A model generated the notes under the pieces. It made no database searches. It was not told the DNA's origin and saw only the letters and a list, made by a program, of their open reading frames with translations. A stretch of DNA of 64,000 nucleotides from Paracoccaceae bacterium (GTDB taxonomy: Bacteria; Pseudomonadota; Alphaproteobacteria; Rhodobacterales; Rhodobacteraceae). Below are positions 61,614 to 64,000 of this stretch, one piece after another. Positions within the stretch are counted from its first letter, which is position 1. Each line of letters starts with the position of its first letter. The stretch covers positions 1 through 64,000 of the forward strand of contig CACGIS010000002.1 of NCBI GenBank assembly GCA_902573175.1, read 5' to 3'. A program made the translations under genes and the position numbers.

Positions 61614-62543
61614 TCAGGGTTTTATTTGTCTTTCAGCATCATGGATAATTCTACAAACGTGATCATTAAATGGTGTGGGAATCTTAGACTTTGCTGCAAG
61701 AGGAGGAATTGCGCCGTTAATAAAGTCTATTTCTGTTTTTTTCTTAGTCTCAAAGTCCTGTAGCATTGATGGTTTGGCAGAACCGACCCTTTTCGCAAAA
61801 TCAGTGACATAATCAATAGGATCTTCAAACGAAAATGGGATACCTTTAGCTAAGCCAACAGAGTAAGCTTCTTGCATACAACTTAAAGCAAATGCCCAAT
61901 GTTCTTTATCATTTAACAGCTCTTTGACATTGCAGCCAAAAATAGAACATGGACCAGACAAAGTTACATTGCAAAGCAATTTCTCCCAAATCAACTGCTC
62001 AATATTCTCATAGATTTCAGTTTTTAATCCGCCAGAACGCCAGGCGGAAGCTATATTTTCAAGTTTTCTTACTTTTGGTTTTTGTGAAATTGAACCCAGC
62101 CTTATTTTTTTATTTGCTGTATGGGTAACATGACCTGGTGCTATCAAACGCGCTCCAAAACCTTCAGCAACTCCTAAAATAATGGTATTGTTGGACATAT
62201 GCTTCAAGACAATATCGCCAGCACCCAATCCATTTTGAATGGTAATAATGGGAACATTAAGATCTATTTGCTCTTTCAGGTTTCTAATACTTTTTTCTAA
62301 ACTCAAGGCTTTGGTAGCAATGATGCAGAAATCACATCCTTCTAAATCTAAAATCTTAGTACTTGCTTTTATGTTTTTTGCGATAATTTTTCCATCAGGA
62401 CCTTCAATCAATAGACCAGCTCTATTTATACAATCCACATGATCTTTCCAAATATCGATAGCAACAACTTCATGCCCTGCCTTGGAAAATCTTGCAGCGT
62501 AGATCGATCCCATTGCGCCGGTCCCAATAATAGCAATTTTCAC
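61614..62543 (-). CDS. 2-dehydropantoate 2-reductase-family protein (ApbA/PanE)
   Basis: A 309-residue NADPH-dependent ketopantoate reductase family enzyme. The cofactor motif GTGAMGSIYAARFSKAG is at the start, and ITIQNGLGAGD, the catalytic Lys in EKLLCNVTLSG and the PSMLQDFETKKKTEIDFINGAI region are present. It overlaps the MttB-family gene by 4 nt, so it is translated with it. It may reduce or oxidise a 2-keto acid connected with that pathway; housekeeping panE is equally possible. Confidence 0.9.
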   Translation of the reverse strand: MKIAIIGTGAMGSIYAARFSKAGHEVVAIDIWKDHVDCINRAGLLIEGPDGKIIAKNIKASTKILDLEGCDFCIIATKALSLEKSIRNLKEQIDLNVPIITIQNGLGAGDIVLKHMSNNTIILGVAEGFGARLIAPGHVTHTANKKIRLGSISQKPKVRKLENIASAWRSGGLKTEIYENIEQLIWEKLLCNVTLSGPCSIFGCNVKELLNDKEHWAFALSCMQEAYSVGLAKGIPFSFEDPIDYVTDFAKRVGSAKPSMLQDFETKKKTEIDFINGAIPPLAAKSKIPTPFNDHVCRIIHDAERQIKP

Positions 62544-64000
62544 TGGTCAGACCTTTTTAGGTCAAGGAGAAATTGGTTATTTAATTCATCAACTATTTTG
62601 TTAGGTAAGTGATTTGGCCAATAGTCCTTTAATATTTCCAAAGCCTCAGTCTCTGCTCTTTTTCCCATATCAAGTTTCTCACTAGCTGCCCATTCTTCGA
62701 TCGATTTGCGCTCAGCAATTTCTGGATAATAAAAATCACTTTTCATTCTAGCATAAGTTTCAGGATGCCCGAGATAATGGCCTTCATTATTTACTACCTC
62801 TTTTATGCAGTCATGCATTAATGTTTCATCACTTATTTCTGGAATAATATTAGATCTGAACAAGATACCAATTAATTCATTGTCCGCTACCATTGCGCCA
62901 TAATTAACTGCCATTAAACTAGCCTGAGAACCCGCTGCTTGGGTAATCAAATTAGCCCCAGTTTGAGCAGCACTGTTAATGGTAAGCGCTTTTTCGTAAC
63001 CCGATTGAAAGTCAACTAATTTGCTATCTGTAGCTCCCGCTATAACAGAACAGGGCACCTTCCAGTATCGCATAACTTGAACTGCAGCTGCAGTTGCCAT
63101 CAACTGCTCGGGGGCACCCCCAGCCATCCCGCCGGTCCTAAGGTCTGTTATCATTGGGCGTGGCCCAGCAATACTCGCCGCGTCTGGATCAAGGATGTGT
63201 ACTGCCACTAAACCCGCCAGGTTTTCAGCTAAAGTTTGCGAAACAGAGCCAGCAATTGTTACGGGGCTAGAAGCTCCAAGTTGGCCAAAGACATTACAGT
63301 GAACAGGGATACCTCGCTTAACGGCTTCCATCATTACCTTAATACTTGCAGGATCAAATCTCAGAGGAGGTACCGCATGATTTACATGCAAAGAGAGAAA
63401 TGGTCTTTTTCTAAAGCTCTCTTCCCCTCCCGCAATTTTGTAACATAGTTCGGCTATTGCAATAACGTGAGACCAATGTGCAGCTTGCACCATCACATGT
63501 TTCGAAGTTCCAGCTAAACTTGCTGCTGCAGTAGAGAGGTCGAATTCTAACGGGTCTTCAATATCGCCAGCAACCAAGGATCTCGAAAAAAAACTAATAT
63601 TGGTTAAACTATCAGCTAATCGTGCGGCGTTATATAGGTCTTTTAGTTTAGATGGGACATATTCATTTGTTTGAGGGTTTTGCAAATTTGGGGCAGCCCC
63701 ACCCGTTCCTGCATAGACATAATTACCCCCAACATACAGGTCATTTTCAATAGTTTGACCCGCCAAAAGTACAATACCTTGATGTTGTTCTATTGCGTTT
63801 GTAATTAAATCTGAAGGGTAAATTAATCTGTTTCCCTCTAACTTACCGCCATGCGCCAGAACAAGCTTACACAATTCTTCTGGCGCATCTGACATTCCTA
63901 TTTTTGTGAGAATTTTTATCGCAGCGTCAGCGAGTTTTTTTACATTACTAGTTTCTATTGGTGAAAATACTTTGTCATTTACAAAGTTTGTTACCTTGTA
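62540..64000 (-). CDS. MttB-family (COG5598) trimethylamine methyltransferase-like protein, N-terminus outside window
   Basis: The C-terminal 486 residues, open through the right edge; the in-frame Met at 63895 is not the start. The protein shows VYAGTGGAAPNL, HCNVFGQLGASSPVTIAGS and DLRTGGMAGGAPEQ blocks of the MttB superfamily. There is no in-frame amber codon, so it is the non-pyrrolysine type, such as glycine-betaine methyltransferase MtgB. Probable role is demethylation of a quaternary amine with a corrinoid or other acceptor. A corrinoid protein (MttC) is not in the window. Confidence 0.88.
   Translation of the reverse strand, partial: YKVTNFVNDKVFSPIETSNVKKLADAAIKILTKIGMSDAPEELCKLVLAHGGKLEGNRLIYPSDLITNAIEQHQGIVLLAGQTIENDLYVGGNYVYAGTGGAAPNLQNPQTNEYVPSKLKDLYNAARLADSLTNISFFSRSLVAGDIEDPLEFDLSTAAASLAGTSKHVMVQAAHWSHVIAIAELCYKIAGGEESFRKRPFLSLHVNHAVPPLRFDPASIKVMMEAVKRGIPVHCNVFGQLGASSPVTIAGSVSQTLAENLAGLVAVHILDPDAASIAGPRPMITDLRTGGMAGGAPEQLMATAAAVQVMRYWKVPCSVIAGATDSKLVDFQSGYEKALTINSAAQTGANLITQAAGSQASLMAVNYGAMVADNELIGILFRSNIIPEISDETLMHDCIKEVVNNEGHYLGHPETYARMKSDFYYPEIAERKSIEEWAASEKLDMGKRAETEALEILKDYWPNHLPNKIVDELNNQFLLDLKRSDQ

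Overview
The window is a 64 kb stretch of AT-rich (about 40% GC by eye), gene-dense bacterial chromosome. Gene content points to a heterotrophic marine-type alphaproteobacterium. It carries a DMGDH-like oxidase fused to a GcvT-type domain, an MttB/COG5598 methyltransferase, TspO, SbmA/BacA, BKACE (DUF849), a proline-racemase-superfamily enzyme, TauD- and IPNS-type 2OG oxygenases, many EamA exporters and very short intergenic gaps. The lineage is inferred, not proven; no rRNA or tRNA gene was found. No transposase, integrase, phage gene or CRISPR array was seen.

Layout. 0-4.5 kb: 3' part of a cytochrome P450, a BLUF blue-light sensor, a DUF3604 protein and a small DUF3764-like protein. 4.7-9.1 kb: a catabolic run (amidase, BKACE, M19 dipeptidase) followed by endonuclease III and a tiny zinc-ribbon protein. 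9.1-13.3 kb: amino-acid enzymes (CysK-like, proline racemase superfamily, class IV aminotransferase) and a first MhpD-type hydratase. 13.4-19.6 kb (minus strand): enoyl-CoA hydratase, acyl-CoA synthetase, DsbA-family isomerase, VOC protein, GST, MFS and a thioredoxin-fold protein, which looks like a degradative operon for an organic acid or aromatic. 20-23.4 kb: ProX deacylase, RecQ and a cold-shock protein. 24-28.4 kb: exported metallo-beta-lactamase-fold protein, GST, guanine deaminase, EamA transporter. 28.4-37 kb: TPR and GAF proteins, sterol-desaturase-type hydroxylase, SOUL protein, small membrane proteins, transporters, pirin. 37-50.3 kb: hydrolase, transporters, sulfatase, two more MhpD-type hydratases, SDR, two 2OG oxygenases, TspO. 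50.3-55.5 kb: DMGDH-like enzyme, small membrane proteins, iodotyrosine-deiodinase-like flavoprotein, TrmL. 55.5-59.8 kb: small proteins, regulatory sequence, SbmA/BacA and a broken pentapeptide-repeat gene. 59.8-64 kb: membrane proteins, a degenerate sensor kinase, a ketopantoate-reductase-like enzyme, and an MttB-family methyltransferase running off the right edge.

The set as a whole suggests scavenging of varied dissolved organic compounds (amides, peptides, purines, methylated amines, sulfate esters, aromatic or fatty acids). Export is served by five EamA and three MFS transporters. No recognisable DNA-binding transcription factor was found, so regulation may be partly RNA-based.

The strongest unexplained signals are non-coding. 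(1) A two-box element with a GTATAC box at each of two positions and an invariant 31-nt spacer occurs twice, in opposite orientations, flanking a small-protein cassette at 55.8-56.6 kb. (2) A 15-nt CCTCCC-containing (anti-Shine-Dalgarno-like) sequence occurs at two distant terminators (3975 and 55694), and a related loop lies on the minus strand near 53575. These look like a family of small RNAs.
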